Part shown: one piece after another, positions 26,175 to 33,544 of the stretch
How positions within the stretch are numbered: the first letter of the stretch is position 1
How the letters are laid out: each line of letters starts with the position of its first letter
NCBI GenBank assembly: GCA_016873655.1
Contig: VGWI01000013.1
Coordinates: 1 to 45,136 of the forward strand
DNA length: 45,136 nucleotides
Direction of reading: 5' to 3'
Origin: Lentisphaerota bacterium
Lineage (GTDB): Bacteria; Verrucomicrobiota; Kiritimatiellia; UBA8416; VGWI01
Notes under the pieces: model-generated
Told to the model about the DNA's origin: nothing
Databases searched by the model: none
The model's input: the letters and a program-made list of their open reading frames with translations, nothing else
Program-made: the position numbers and the translations under genes

Positions 26175-26706
26175 CTGCGCCGATGCCGATGCCTTCGCGG
26201 ACCTGCTGCTTGCGATGGGCGCCGTGACCGATTCCCCGCAGGAGCTGCTGGAGGAATACCGGGCCTTTCTCGAATGGTATTCGGCCAACGGCGAACTCAG
26301 GAGCTTTCTAGGCGCAGGCGAAGTGACCGGGGAAGGCAAGCGCGCCGCGCTCGAGGGGATACTGAGGGGCAGGGTTGCTTCGCCGATCGTGTACTTCGTC
26401 CTTCTTCTTCAGGAGCGCGGCGGCATGCACCTTGCCGCCCGGATAGAGGCGCTTGTACGGCGGAGGATCGAAGTGCGTGGCGGCGGGTCGGCGGGCGAAC
26501 TGCTGTGTGCCGCGCCGCTGACCGATGAACAGGTATCGCTGATAGAGGCGGAAGTGGGCCGGATTCTGGGCCGTGAGGCAAAACTTCGGGTAAGGCACGA
26601 CCCGTCGCTGATCGGCGGGTGTGTCGTGCGGGCCGGGCATTTCGTGTTTGACTGGTCGGTCCAGTCCCGTCTCGCAAGGATCGGCGAGAGTCTGGCGGCG
26701 GGTTGA
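26164..26706 (+). CDS. atpH: F-type ATP synthase subunit delta
   Basis: 180 residues, normal for delta/OSCP. N-terminal helical region (about 1-105), then the C-terminal block SLIGGCVVRAGHFVFDWSV (153-171) that marks the family. It joins the F1 head to the peripheral stalk. The start overlaps atpF by 11 nt. In most bacteria atpA, atpG, atpD and atpC follow directly; here the next gene is a sensor kinase with its own promoter, so the catalytic genes must lie elsewhere. Confidence 0.93.
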   Translation: METSCADADAFADLLLAMGAVTDSPQELLEEYRAFLEWYSANGELRSFLGAGEVTGEGKRAALEGILRGRVASPIVYFVLLLQERGGMHLAARIEALVRRRIEVRGGGSAGELLCAAPLTDEQVSLIEAEVGRILGREAKLRVRHDPSLIGGCVVRAGHFVFDWSVQSRLARIGESLAAG

Positions 26707-26745
26707 GCGCCGACGCGTGGGTTTCCCCGCGCCGGCCGCGTGCCG

Positions 26746-26775
26746 TTGCACTGCCCGGTACGGAAAGGCTATCAT
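26746..26775 (+). promoter_or_regulatory. promoter of the second hybrid kinase gene
   Basis: -35 TTGCAC (26746-26751), 18-bp spacer, -10 TATCAT (26770-26775, 5 of 6). A GCCGGCG discriminator follows. The leader would be about 17 nt and includes a CGGGGGG ribosome site. Confidence 0.52.
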
Positions 26776-26799
26776 GCCGGCGATTCGGGGGGTGACGGC

Positions 26800-29043
26800 G
26801 TGGGACATCACATAGTCTATCTCTCCATTGTTGCGGTTCTGACGGCGGGCGCGGCCGTCGCGGTATTTCTGCTTTTCAGCTTGCGCAAGAAGGCCGGGGT
26901 CGAAGTGGCTGAGGCCTGCAGGAAGGCGCACGAAGCGGCCGCGCGCGAAGCGTTTGCCACCGGGCAGGCTGAAGCCGCTTCCTTTGGCCGTTCGTGGCTT
27001 GAGCATGCCCTTGCAAAGACCCGCGAGATAGTGCTGGCTTACGAAATTGCGCCCGACAACGTGCCGGGGCCTTACGTATTCGCCAGCGACATGGCATGCG
27101 AAGCGCTGGGCTTCGCCAGGGACGAACTCCTGAAGCTCTCGCCGCGCGACATAGAGGTCTTTCGTTCGGTGGGCGTCGGATCGGCCTCCGCCGACGTCAA
27201 GTACATGTCCCTGAACAACACCTCCGCCCTTGCAACAGGCGGCGCGTACGCGATGAGGGGCATGGAAGTCCTGGTGAACACCATTCTCCGCGACCGGCAG
27301 ACCGACTACGAGGGCGGCTTCCTGTGCAAGAACGGGCGTTTGCTGTCCGCCTCCATCATGGCTGTCCGCGTTGATTTTGCCGGCAGACCGCGCGTCCTCT
27401 GTTTCGCCAGGGATCTCAGCGAGCAATCGAGGCGCGAGGCGGAGGCGCACGAGCGCGAACGACTGCTTAAGGATCTCGTTACGAACTCAGCCACGGGCGT
27501 GGTCCTGCTGGACGCCGGTCACGCGGTGCGTCAGGTGAATGCGGCATGTCTCCGGATGTTCGGATGCCCGGACGATAGGGAGTTCCGGAAAGTGAAACTG
27601 CTGGAGAGCAGGTTCTTCCCGGAATCCGCGAAGGAGAAGCTGGCGCGCGGTGAGACATTTGTCTGCGAAGTGGCGTTTGATTTTGACGCCGCGCGCAGGG
27701 AAGCCTTGTTTGCGACAACGCGCCAGGGGCTGTGTCACTTCGAGATCCACGTGACGAATCTGGGCGTGGAGCGCGGGCTCAGCTCGCGGGGCGTGCTTCT
27801 CCAGGTTCTGGACATCACGGCCCAGCGGAACGCGGAAAGGGAGGCCGAGCAGATGGAGGAGTCGCTTCGGCAGGCGCGCAAGCTGGAAGCGATCGGCACG
27901 CTTGCCGGAGGCATAGCGCATGACTTCAACAACATCCTCACCCCGATTCTCGGCTACGCGGAGCTCGGCCAGGACCTGTGCGAGGAGGGCTCGCCGCTGC
28001 GCGGGTTCCTGAACGAGATCATGCAGGCCAGCCTGCGGGCCAAGGAGCTGGTGGAACAGATACTCGTTTTCAGCCGGCGCGGGGAGCGGACGACGAAGCC
28101 GATGCGGATAGGACCGATCATCAAGGAGGTGTCGAAGCAGATAGCCGCGTCCGCGCCTGAGAGCGTGAGGGTCAACTGCTCCATCCGCACGACGGCGGAC
28201 AGGGTTCTGGCGATGCCGACGCATATCCACCAGATTCTCATGAACCTGTGCTCGAACGCCGTCTACGTGATGAAGAAGAACGGCGGAGGAACGCTCGACA
28301 TCAGCATGACCGGATTCGTCCTGAGCCATATCCACAAGAAGGAGTTTCCGACACTGACAACCAGGGCTTACCTGCGGGGCGGGGAGCAGAAGCGGTTTCT
28401 GCGCCTGACGGTCACGGATACTGGGCCTGGCATGGACGAAGCCACTCTGGCGCGGATATTCGAGCCTTTCTTCACCACGAAACCCAGCGGCGAGGGGACG
28501 GGAATGGGGCTGGCTCTCGTGCAGGGGATCGTCACAACGCTTGGCGGGGCCATACGTGTCGAGACCGCGCCGGGGGCCGGTACTTCGTTTCACGTTGCCA
28601 TCCCGATTGCGGAAGAGAAGAAGGAAGACCAGACCCAGCAGACCGGGCCGGTTGTGTCCGGCAGTGCGCGCGTGCTGTTCGTTGATGACGAGACCGCCAT
28701 CGTGCAGATGGCGGAGAAGATGCTCCAGTCGCTCGGCTACGAGCCCGTTGTCACGAACAGGAGCGTGGATGCGCTGAACATATTCCGGCGCGACCCGGAC
28801 ATGTTCGATATCGTTGTCACCGACCAGGTGATGCCGGAGATGACAGGCGCGGAGCTTACGAGGGAACTGCTGGGGGTGAGGCCTGACCTGCCGATCGTGC
28901 TTTGCACGGGTTTCAGCGAGAGGTTCCCGCGAGAGAAGGCGGAAGAAGCCGGCATCCGTGAGTTCGTCATGAAGCCGATAGTCCGCCGGGACCTTGCCCT
29001 GGCCATCGAGCGGGCGCTGGGACGGACCACCGACCACGTGTGA
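26800..29043 (+). CDS. membrane-anchored hybrid sensor histidine kinase (TM-PAS-PAS-HisKA-HATPase-REC)
   Basis: 747 residues. One N-terminal membrane helix (about 5-27), two PAS-like sensor regions (about 75-205 and 220-345), then HisKA with phospho-acceptor His374 in GGIAHDFNNIL. An ATPase domain follows (N-box NLCSNAVYVM, DTGPGMD, GEGTGMGLALV), then a receiver domain (FVDDE; Asp675 in VTDQVMPEM). The GTG start at 26800 follows CGGGGGG and gives a normal membrane anchor; the longer open frame to 26740 would contain the promoter. It interrupts what would normally be the rest of the ATP synthase operon. No partner response regulator is adjacent. Confidence 0.88.
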   Translation: MGHHIVYLSIVAVLTAGAAVAVFLLFSLRKKAGVEVAEACRKAHEAAAREAFATGQAEAASFGRSWLEHALAKTREIVLAYEIAPDNVPGPYVFASDMACEALGFARDELLKLSPRDIEVFRSVGVGSASADVKYMSLNNTSALATGGAYAMRGMEVLVNTILRDRQTDYEGGFLCKNGRLLSASIMAVRVDFAGRPRVLCFARDLSEQSRREAEAHERERLLKDLVTNSATGVVLLDAGHAVRQVNAACLRMFGCPDDREFRKVKLLESRFFPESAKEKLARGETFVCEVAFDFDAARREALFATTRQGLCHFEIHVTNLGVERGLSSRGVLLQVLDITAQRNAEREAEQMEESLRQARKLEAIGTLAGGIAHDFNNILTPILGYAELGQDLCEEGSPLRGFLNEIMQASLRAKELVEQILVFSRRGERTTKPMRIGPIIKEVSKQIAASAPESVRVNCSIRTTADRVLAMPTHIHQILMNLCSNAVYVMKKNGGGTLDISMTGFVLSHIHKKEFPTLTTRAYLRGGEQKRFLRLTVTDTGPGMDEATLARIFEPFFTTKPSGEGTGMGLALVQGIVTTLGGAIRVETAPGAGTSFHVAIPIAEEKKEDQTQQTGPVVSGSARVLFVDDETAIVQMAEKMLQSLGYEPVVTNRSVDALNIFRRDPDMFDIVVTDQVMPEMTGAELTRELLGVRPDLPIVLCTGFSERFPREKAEEAGIREFVMKPIVRRDLALAIERALGRTTDHV

Positions 29044-29076
29044 GCCGCCGCCGCGGGTTCAAGTATTTCCGGCGGC
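29044..29076 (+). terminator. weak hairpin after the second hybrid kinase
   Basis: GCCGCCG (29044-29050) can pair with CGGCGGC (29070-29076) across a 19-nt loop just after the stop codon. There is no T-run. Listed as a possible end structure only. Confidence 0.22.
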
Positions 29077-29128
29077 TGCATGAAGCCGACGGGCCATGCA
29101 ATCTCAGGAGCAAAAGGAGAAAGCCGCC

Positions 29129-29911
29129 ATGAAAGCCGGATCGGTGAAGTTTGTGTTGGCCGGGTTGTGTTTCGCCGCCGCGGTGTCGTCCGCTGATCTG
29201 GAAAAGGCGGCCTATCTCGGGGTGGGCGCTGCGCCGGCGGATGCCGCCATGGCCAGCCAGATCGGACTGCCGCCGGGCTTCGGCCTGGTTGTGAACCGTG
29301 TTGATGCCGAAGGCGGGGCATCGGACGCCGTCCGCATGCACGACATCCTCATGATGCTGGACGACCAGCACCTCGTGAACCAGGAACAGTTAACTGCGCT
29401 TGTGCGAAGCAGGAAACCGGGCGACGAAGTGAAGCTGTCGCTTCGCCGGGAAGGGAAGCCGCTTACAGTTACGGCGACACTTGTCGAAAAGGAACTCCCC
29501 CCGTTCTCGAGGGAGTCGGGACGAACACCTTCCTGGAGCAGCTGGACGTTAAGCGACTGGATGACCAATCTCAATGCACGGGCCTCCCAGCCCGGTGTGC
29601 CGGACGGCAGACCGCGCCGGGGCGCCTTCTCCCGAAGAACGTCTTCTGTCTCTTCAAGCGTCGCCAATGGAAGGATGACCGGCAGAGTGACCACGACCGA
29701 CGCGGAAGGGAGAACAGTAACGCTGAACGAGACCGACGGCGACAGGCGTCTGTCGGTTACCGACAGCTCGGGCGCGGTTTTATTCGAAGGCCCGGTGAAT
29801 ACCGACGACGAACGCAACGCCGTTCCGGCTGAATACAGGGACGGTTTGCGCGAGATGGAGGGCAGGAGCGCCGTGTTCCTGCTGAATGACGGGGGACGCA
29901 GTGCGGAGTAG
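29129..29911 (+). CDS. secreted PDZ-domain protein
   Basis: 260 residues. Signal peptide (about 1-22, cleavage after VSSA). Then a PDZ domain (about 28-125): YLGVGAAPAD, GFGLVVNRVDAEGGAS, HDILMMLDDQHL, LTALVRSRKPGDEVKLSL. This is the C-terminal-type PDZ fold of DegP-like proteins, but no protease domain is attached. The rest is Ser/Arg/Thr-rich followed by a short beta-rich segment. It is probably a periplasmic binding or scaffold protein. GGAG sits nine bases before the ATG. It overlaps the next gene's start, so the two are probably co-translated. Confidence 0.78.
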   Translation: MKAGSVKFVLAGLCFAAAVSSADLEKAAYLGVGAAPADAAMASQIGLPPGFGLVVNRVDAEGGASDAVRMHDILMMLDDQHLVNQEQLTALVRSRKPGDEVKLSLRREGKPLTVTATLVEKELPPFSRESGRTPSWSSWTLSDWMTNLNARASQPGVPDGRPRRGAFSRRTSSVSSSVANGRMTGRVTTTDAEGRTVTLNETDGDRRLSVTDSSGAVLFEGPVNTDDERNAVPAEYRDGLREMEGRSAVFLLNDGGRSAE

Positions 29912-30611
29912 ACTCTTTGCCGTTGCATCGCTGGCAGCGGTTGTCGTGCTGGCGGCGGGAGTTGCGGCTGCCGAAGTCCGGGACTGGACGAGCGGCTCCG
30001 GCGACAGTGTTCGCGCGGAGTTTGTGGAGATGCGGGGCGGAATGGTCGTTCTCCGGACGGCCGCCGGCTCTCGCGTCAGCATAGGACTGAACGAACTCAG
30101 CCTTGCCGACCGGGAATACCTTGCCGGCCTTTCAGTCGCCGCCCCGGCGGGTCAGGCAGGCGGGACGGTCGTGTTTTCATTCGATACGAAGAGCACGGGC
30201 TCCGACTTCGCTCCCCGGCATGTGCTTGCAGTTTGGGTGACCGATTCGAAGGGCCGGTTCATCAAGACGCTGGAGTGCAGGGAGAAGAACTACGGGCGCT
30301 ACCTCGTCCAGTGGGCCAGGGCCGCCGGCGGCAACAAGACCGACGCCGTGACCGGCGCCAGCCTCAAGACACACGGGGCTCACAGGGTGACATGGGACTG
30401 CAGGAATGCCGCGGGCGAGACGGTTCCCGACGGGGAGTACCGTATCCGCGTCGAGTTCAGCGAACGCAACGGGCCGGGGCCGTTGCTGCCGGACGACCAC
30501 GTGCGATTCATCAAGGGGCCCGAGGCCAAGACCGCAAGACCGGCCGACACTGCATACTTCAAGAACATGGCGCTTTCCTTCACCCCGGCCGGCGCCCCGG
30601 TCGGGGATTGA
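29901..30611 (+). CDS. secreted SHD1-like/DUF2271-like protein
   Basis: 236 residues. Signal peptide (about 1-24, ending AGVAAA). Residues about 25-75 (RDWTSGSGDSVRAEFVE, VVLRTAAG, LNELSLADREYL) match the SHD1-like module common in secreted proteins of Planctomycetes, Verrucomicrobia and Lentisphaerae. The C-terminal half (VVFSFDTKS, LAVWVTDSKGRFIKTL, VTGASLKTHG, VTWDCRN, DGEYRIRVEF) resembles DUF2271/FlgD-like beta-sandwich domains. The TGAS motif resembles an FMN-attachment-type sequence, but that is not established. GTG 29901, with GGGGGA just upstream, is preferred; ATG 29886 is the alternative. It overlaps the PDZ gene by 11 nt. Confidence 0.72.
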   Translation: MRSRLFAVASLAAVVVLAAGVAAAEVRDWTSGSGDSVRAEFVEMRGGMVVLRTAAGSRVSIGLNELSLADREYLAGLSVAAPAGQAGGTVVFSFDTKSTGSDFAPRHVLAVWVTDSKGRFIKTLECREKNYGRYLVQWARAAGGNKTDAVTGASLKTHGAHRVTWDCRNAAGETVPDGEYRIRVEFSERNGPGPLLPDDHVRFIKGPEAKTARPADTAYFKNMALSFTPAGAPVGD

Positions 30612-30616
30612 TGATC

Positions 30617-30637
30617 CGCGGGCCCGCCCGGGCCGCG
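30617..30637 (+). terminator. GC-rich hairpin after the PDZ/SHD1 pair
   Basis: CGCGGGCCCG (30617-30626) and CGGGCCGCG (30629-30637) form a long GC stem with one bulge, beginning 5 nt after the stop codon at 30611. The loop would be very tight and no T-run follows. A termination or mRNA-end function is likely but not certain. The rest of 30638-30880 has no gene that I can support; a perfect TTGACA at 30758 lacks a good -10 partner. Confidence 0.42.
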
Positions 30638-30880
30638 TCCATCAAACACCCGGGAAGTCGGTCCTTGACGCAGGATTGGGCCAACGTTCGAGGACAAGAG
30701 CCTGTCGGTTGTCGAGGAGGCCAACGCCGGGCTGGCGTTGTTGAAAAGATCCGCTCATTGACAGTCCGCCTGGAGGCGATGACGGCTACTTCATGATCGT
30801 GCGCGTCGCGGGTGGTGAATAGACTGCGCAGCGCGCCCGGTGTGCTATGCCGGGTGAATGGCGGATGTGGGGAGTCAAGC

Positions 30881-31054
30881 ATGAATGACCCGGCCGGGTT
30901 TGTCGTGGGATGGGGGACTCTTTCGCTGATCAACGCGGGGCTTGCGCAGAGCAAGAACCGCAGCGGACTTCTCTGGTGGGCGCTCTCGCTCCTGCTGGGG
31001 CCGGCGGCAACTTTCCTGATCGTCGTGATGGGCCGCGGCGAAGAGCGGCGGTGA
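30881..31054 (+). CDS. small membrane protein, unknown
   Basis: 57 residues. Two hydrophobic segments (about 5-20 and 30-50) with a polar NAGLAQSKNRSG link and an Arg/Glu tail. Short proteins with this plan (a turn near KNRSGLLWW, then SLLLGPAATFLIVV) are common beside transport genes and are usually unnamed. Its TGA overlaps a GTG in frame with the CDF exporter that follows. The start has GGGGAGTCAAGC before it. Function unknown. Confidence 0.6.
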   Translation: MNDPAGFVVGWGTLSLINAGLAQSKNRSGLLWWALSLLLGPAATFLIVVMGRGEERR

Positions 31055-31080
31055 AGGCGGTTCATTTGCGGGGGCATCCG

Positions 31081-31980
31081 ATGCACGTGGGCATGGTCGA
31101 ACGCTGGGCGCACGAGCACAGGTTCCACGCAGGTGATTCCGGCGCTGAGCGGAGAACCCTGTGGGTTGCCGGTATCACCGCGGCAACCATGTGTGTCGAA
31201 GTGGTTGCGGGCTGGCTGTCTGGTTCCATGGCACTGCTTGCCGACGGCTGGCACATGGGCACGCACATGTTCGCACTGGGGATTTCCGTGTATGCCTACA
31301 GGTTCGCGCGCAGGCATCGCGACAATCCTGCGTTCTCCTTCGGAACTGGGAAGGTCGGCTCGCTCGGCGGCTTTGCCAGCGCGGTTGTACTCGGCATGGT
31401 GGCGCTGGCGATGGTCGGAGAGGCCGTGTTGCGGCTCTTTACGCCGCAGGAGATACTATTCTCACAGGCCATGACCGTCGCAGTTATCGGGTTTGCGGTT
31501 AATGCGGTCTGCGCATGGCTCCTGCACGGCGCGCACGGCGATCACAACCTGCGCGCGGCGCTCGTGCACGTTGTTGCAGACGCCGTCACGTCAGTTCTCG
31601 CGATGGGCGCGCTCGTCTGTGTGCGTTTCTTCGGGTTGCGTTGGATGGATCCCGCGGTAGCGCTGCTGGGGGCGGGGTTGATACTCCGGTGGGCGGTCGG
31701 GCTCCTGCGTGAAACGAGCGGCATCCTGCTCGATGCCGGGGTGAGCGGCGCGGTCGTCGCGAAGATCAGGACCTGCATCGAATCCGACTCCGACAACATG
31801 GTGTCGGATCTCCACGTATGGAGGGTGGGCGGCGAGGCCCTGAGCGTGGCCGTCTCCGTTGTGACGCACAATCCGCGTCCGGCGGAGCACTACAAGGCGC
31901 TCCTTGGAGCGATTCCGGAAGTGCGGCACTCGACGGTCGAGGTGCTTGCGTGCGACGGTGAATCATGTTTGCGTGGGTGA
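31081..31980 (+). CDS. cation diffusion facilitator (DmeF-like metal exporter)
   Basis: 299 residues, about six membrane helices. The metal site in helix 2 is LLADGWHMGTH (Asp55, His58, His62) and in helix 5 HVVADAVTS (His163, Asp167). A short His-rich loop HGAHGDHN lies between helices 4 and 5, and a cytoplasmic C-terminal domain (SDLHVWRVG, then VTVEVL-like strand) follows. The N-terminus RWAHEHRF and the FSFGTGKVG block are what I recall for DmeF-type exporters of Co, Ni and other divalent ions. ATG 31081, after GCGGGGGC, is chosen; an upstream GTG (31051) overlapping the small-protein gene is possible. Exact metal unknown. Confidence 0.88.
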   Translation: MHVGMVERWAHEHRFHAGDSGAERRTLWVAGITAATMCVEVVAGWLSGSMALLADGWHMGTHMFALGISVYAYRFARRHRDNPAFSFGTGKVGSLGGFASAVVLGMVALAMVGEAVLRLFTPQEILFSQAMTVAVIGFAVNAVCAWLLHGAHGDHNLRAALVHVVADAVTSVLAMGALVCVRFFGLRWMDPAVALLGAGLILRWAVGLLRETSGILLDAGVSGAVVAKIRTCIESDSDNMVSDLHVWRVGGEALSVAVSVVTHNPRPAEHYKALLGAIPEVRHSTVEVLACDGESCLRG

Positions 31981-32169
31981 AGTCATCGGAAATGAAGGTG
32001 GCATGCGAACCCATAGCGGTTTGTCAGGTTCTAATTCTTGAGTCCCAAAGGCCATGTCCCGTGCCGGCGTCAGGCAAGGCATCGGGCGTTTATGTGTAGG
32101 ACTTTTCCGACATGATAATGAATGGCGAAAACCCAAAGTGCGGGTATATGCAGTGTTTTGAGGGTTCGG

Positions 32170-32184
32170 GCGGGCGTGGCCCGC
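32170..32184 (+). terminator. short hairpin in the low-GC intergenic stretch
   Basis: GCGGGC and GCCCGC pair perfectly around a GTG loop and are followed by TTGACC rather than a T-run. It could be the end of the CDF transcript or part of a structured RNA. Confidence 0.25.
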
Positions 32185-32206
32185 TTGACCTCTGTTCGGG
32201 AGCGGT

Positions 32207-32218
32207 ATCCGGCCGGAT
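32207..32218. promoter_or_regulatory. 12-bp perfect palindrome, possible operator
   Basis: ATCCGG followed by its reverse complement CCGGAT, lying about 130 bp before the kinase start and next to a TTGACC. This could be a dimer-binding operator; no regulator is encoded nearby. Confidence 0.3.
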
Positions 32219-32344
32219 CCAGTGGCAAGATAGATGCTGTAGTAACCGTGAACGGATGATGCACTTGAGGGCATGGGAAGAAGCCCTTTGAGGCTGTGCC
32301 CGTCCTGGCCGGGAGGCGGGAGTGCAGTGAGCCAAGGTGATACC

Positions 32345-33499
32345 ATGTTCGCGCCTGCGGACAGGTCCGAGCCCGGAGAACTCAAGCAGGATTCAGAGAG
32401 AGTGGCGCGCGCGGGGCTGGTAGACCACGTCACGCACGTGATCCCGTCGCCGGTTCTCATTCTCAACGGCTGGCGCCAGGTTGTCTATGCGAACGACAGT
32501 GTAAAGCGGATGCTGGGTGCGGCATCAGATGATGAAGTCCTCGGCAGGCGTCCGGGCGAGCTGCTCAACTGCATACATGCTTGCGAGCGTGCGGCGGGTT
32601 GCGGCACAAGCGAGTTCTGCAGCCAGTGCGGTGCGGTAAGGGCCATTCTCAACGCCCAGTCACGCCAGGTCGGGACGGCGCAGGAATGCCGGATTACCAC
32701 GACAAGCGGCGCTGCCTACGAGTTCATGGCTTGGGCTTCTCCCTTCGGGTTCGACGGGCACAGGTACGTGATATTCACGCTCGCCGATATCCGCCACCAG
32801 AAGCGGCGGGAGGTGCTTGAGGAGACTTTCTTCCATGATGTGAACAACATGTTGACCTCGATCGTTGGCCACGCCGAAATGCTCGGCGAGGCGTCCAATC
32901 CTGAAGAGACGTCCCGGTTGGCGAGTTCCATCGAGGTCGCCGGAAGGGAGCTTGCCGCGCAGGTGGGCGCTCAGCGGAATCTGCTGGCCGCGGAAGACGG
33001 GAGACTGGGCCTTGAGCTTGAAAGCGGCGTGAGCGGGCTGGACATGCTTGCGGAGCTGACAGACGCGGCGCGGAGGTGGTGGCCCGACACTGCCGTAGTG
33101 CAGCGCCAGTCTTGCGGGGATTTCTCGTTCACGACCGACCGTTCGCTGCTTCACCGGGTGCTCTTCAACATGGTGAAGAATGCCGTCGAGGCTTCCCAGC
33201 CCGGGGACGTCGTCCTGGTTGGATGTTCTCCGAGGACCGGTCTCGGAATATTCACGGTCCATAACCGCGGCTTCATGCCGAGGTGTGTTCAGTTGCAGGT
33301 GTTTCAGCGATCCTTCTCAACAAAAGGGAGGGGAAGGGGGGTTGGCACTTACAGCATGAAGCTCTTTGGCGAGAAGTATCTGAAGGGCCGGGTGTGGTTC
33401 ACTACGTCCGAGGAACACGGAACGACCTTCTTTCTTTCCGTCCCGCTTCGTGCCAGCGAAACGTTCTCCGCCTCCACATGCCGACCTGCCGGGCAGTAA
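32345..33499 (+). CDS. sensor histidine kinase with Cys-rich PAS domain
   Basis: 384 residues, soluble. A PAS domain (about 28-150) carries a Cys cluster, LLNCIHACERAAGCG then FCSQCG: Cys76, 80, 86, 92 and 95 in C-x3-C-x5-C-x5-C-x2-C spacing. HisKA has the phospho-acceptor His164 in FFHDVNNMLTS. The ATPase domain has N-box NMVKNAVEA, but its D-x-G box reads VHNRGFMP and the lid FSTKGRGRGVGTYS, as in one known kinase subgroup. The Cys cluster suggests metal, redox or Fe-S sensing. ATG 32345 follows AAGGTGA; GTG 32327 is possible. No regulator gene adjacent. Confidence 0.85.
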   Translation: MFAPADRSEPGELKQDSERVARAGLVDHVTHVIPSPVLILNGWRQVVYANDSVKRMLGAASDDEVLGRRPGELLNCIHACERAAGCGTSEFCSQCGAVRAILNAQSRQVGTAQECRITTTSGAAYEFMAWASPFGFDGHRYVIFTLADIRHQKRREVLEETFFHDVNNMLTSIVGHAEMLGEASNPEETSRLASSIEVAGRELAAQVGAQRNLLAAEDGRLGLELESGVSGLDMLAELTDAARRWWPDTAVVQRQSCGDFSFTTDRSLLHRVLFNMVKNAVEASQPGDVVLVGCSPRTGLGIFTVHNRGFMPRCVQLQVFQRSFSTKGRGRGVGTYSMKLFGEKYLKGRVWFTTSEEHGTTFFLSVPLRASETFSASTCRPAGQ

Positions 33500-33508
33500 G
33501 CCGGGCTG

Positions 33509-33537
33509 TTGCTGGCTGGTCTGCCGGGTGCTATTCT
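33509..33537 (+). promoter_or_regulatory. promoter of the GT39-type gene
   Basis: -35 TTGCTG (33509-33514), 17-bp spacer, -10 TATTCT (33532-33537), then CCGCCGC and ATG at 33545. The start codon is 7 nt past the -10 box, so a leaderless transcript is predicted. Confidence 0.55.
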
Positions 33538-33544
33538 CCGCCGC

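Larger units (their letters stand above)
31981..32344. other. AT-richer non-coding stretch between the CDF and kinase genes
   Basis: 364 nt with no gene I can support. By hand count about 163 of 300 bases (31981-32280) are G or C, clearly lower than the flanking genes. It contains a 6-bp GC stem with a GTG loop (32170-32184), a perfect 12-bp palindrome (32207-32218) and a TTGACC (32185-32190) without a well-spaced -10 box. It could hold the kinase's control region, a small RNA or the remains of an inserted element. Confidence 0.5.

Noticed and set aside
30758-30763. Perfect TTGACA before the small membrane protein gene
   Set aside because: No acceptable -10 hexamer lies 15-19 bp downstream.
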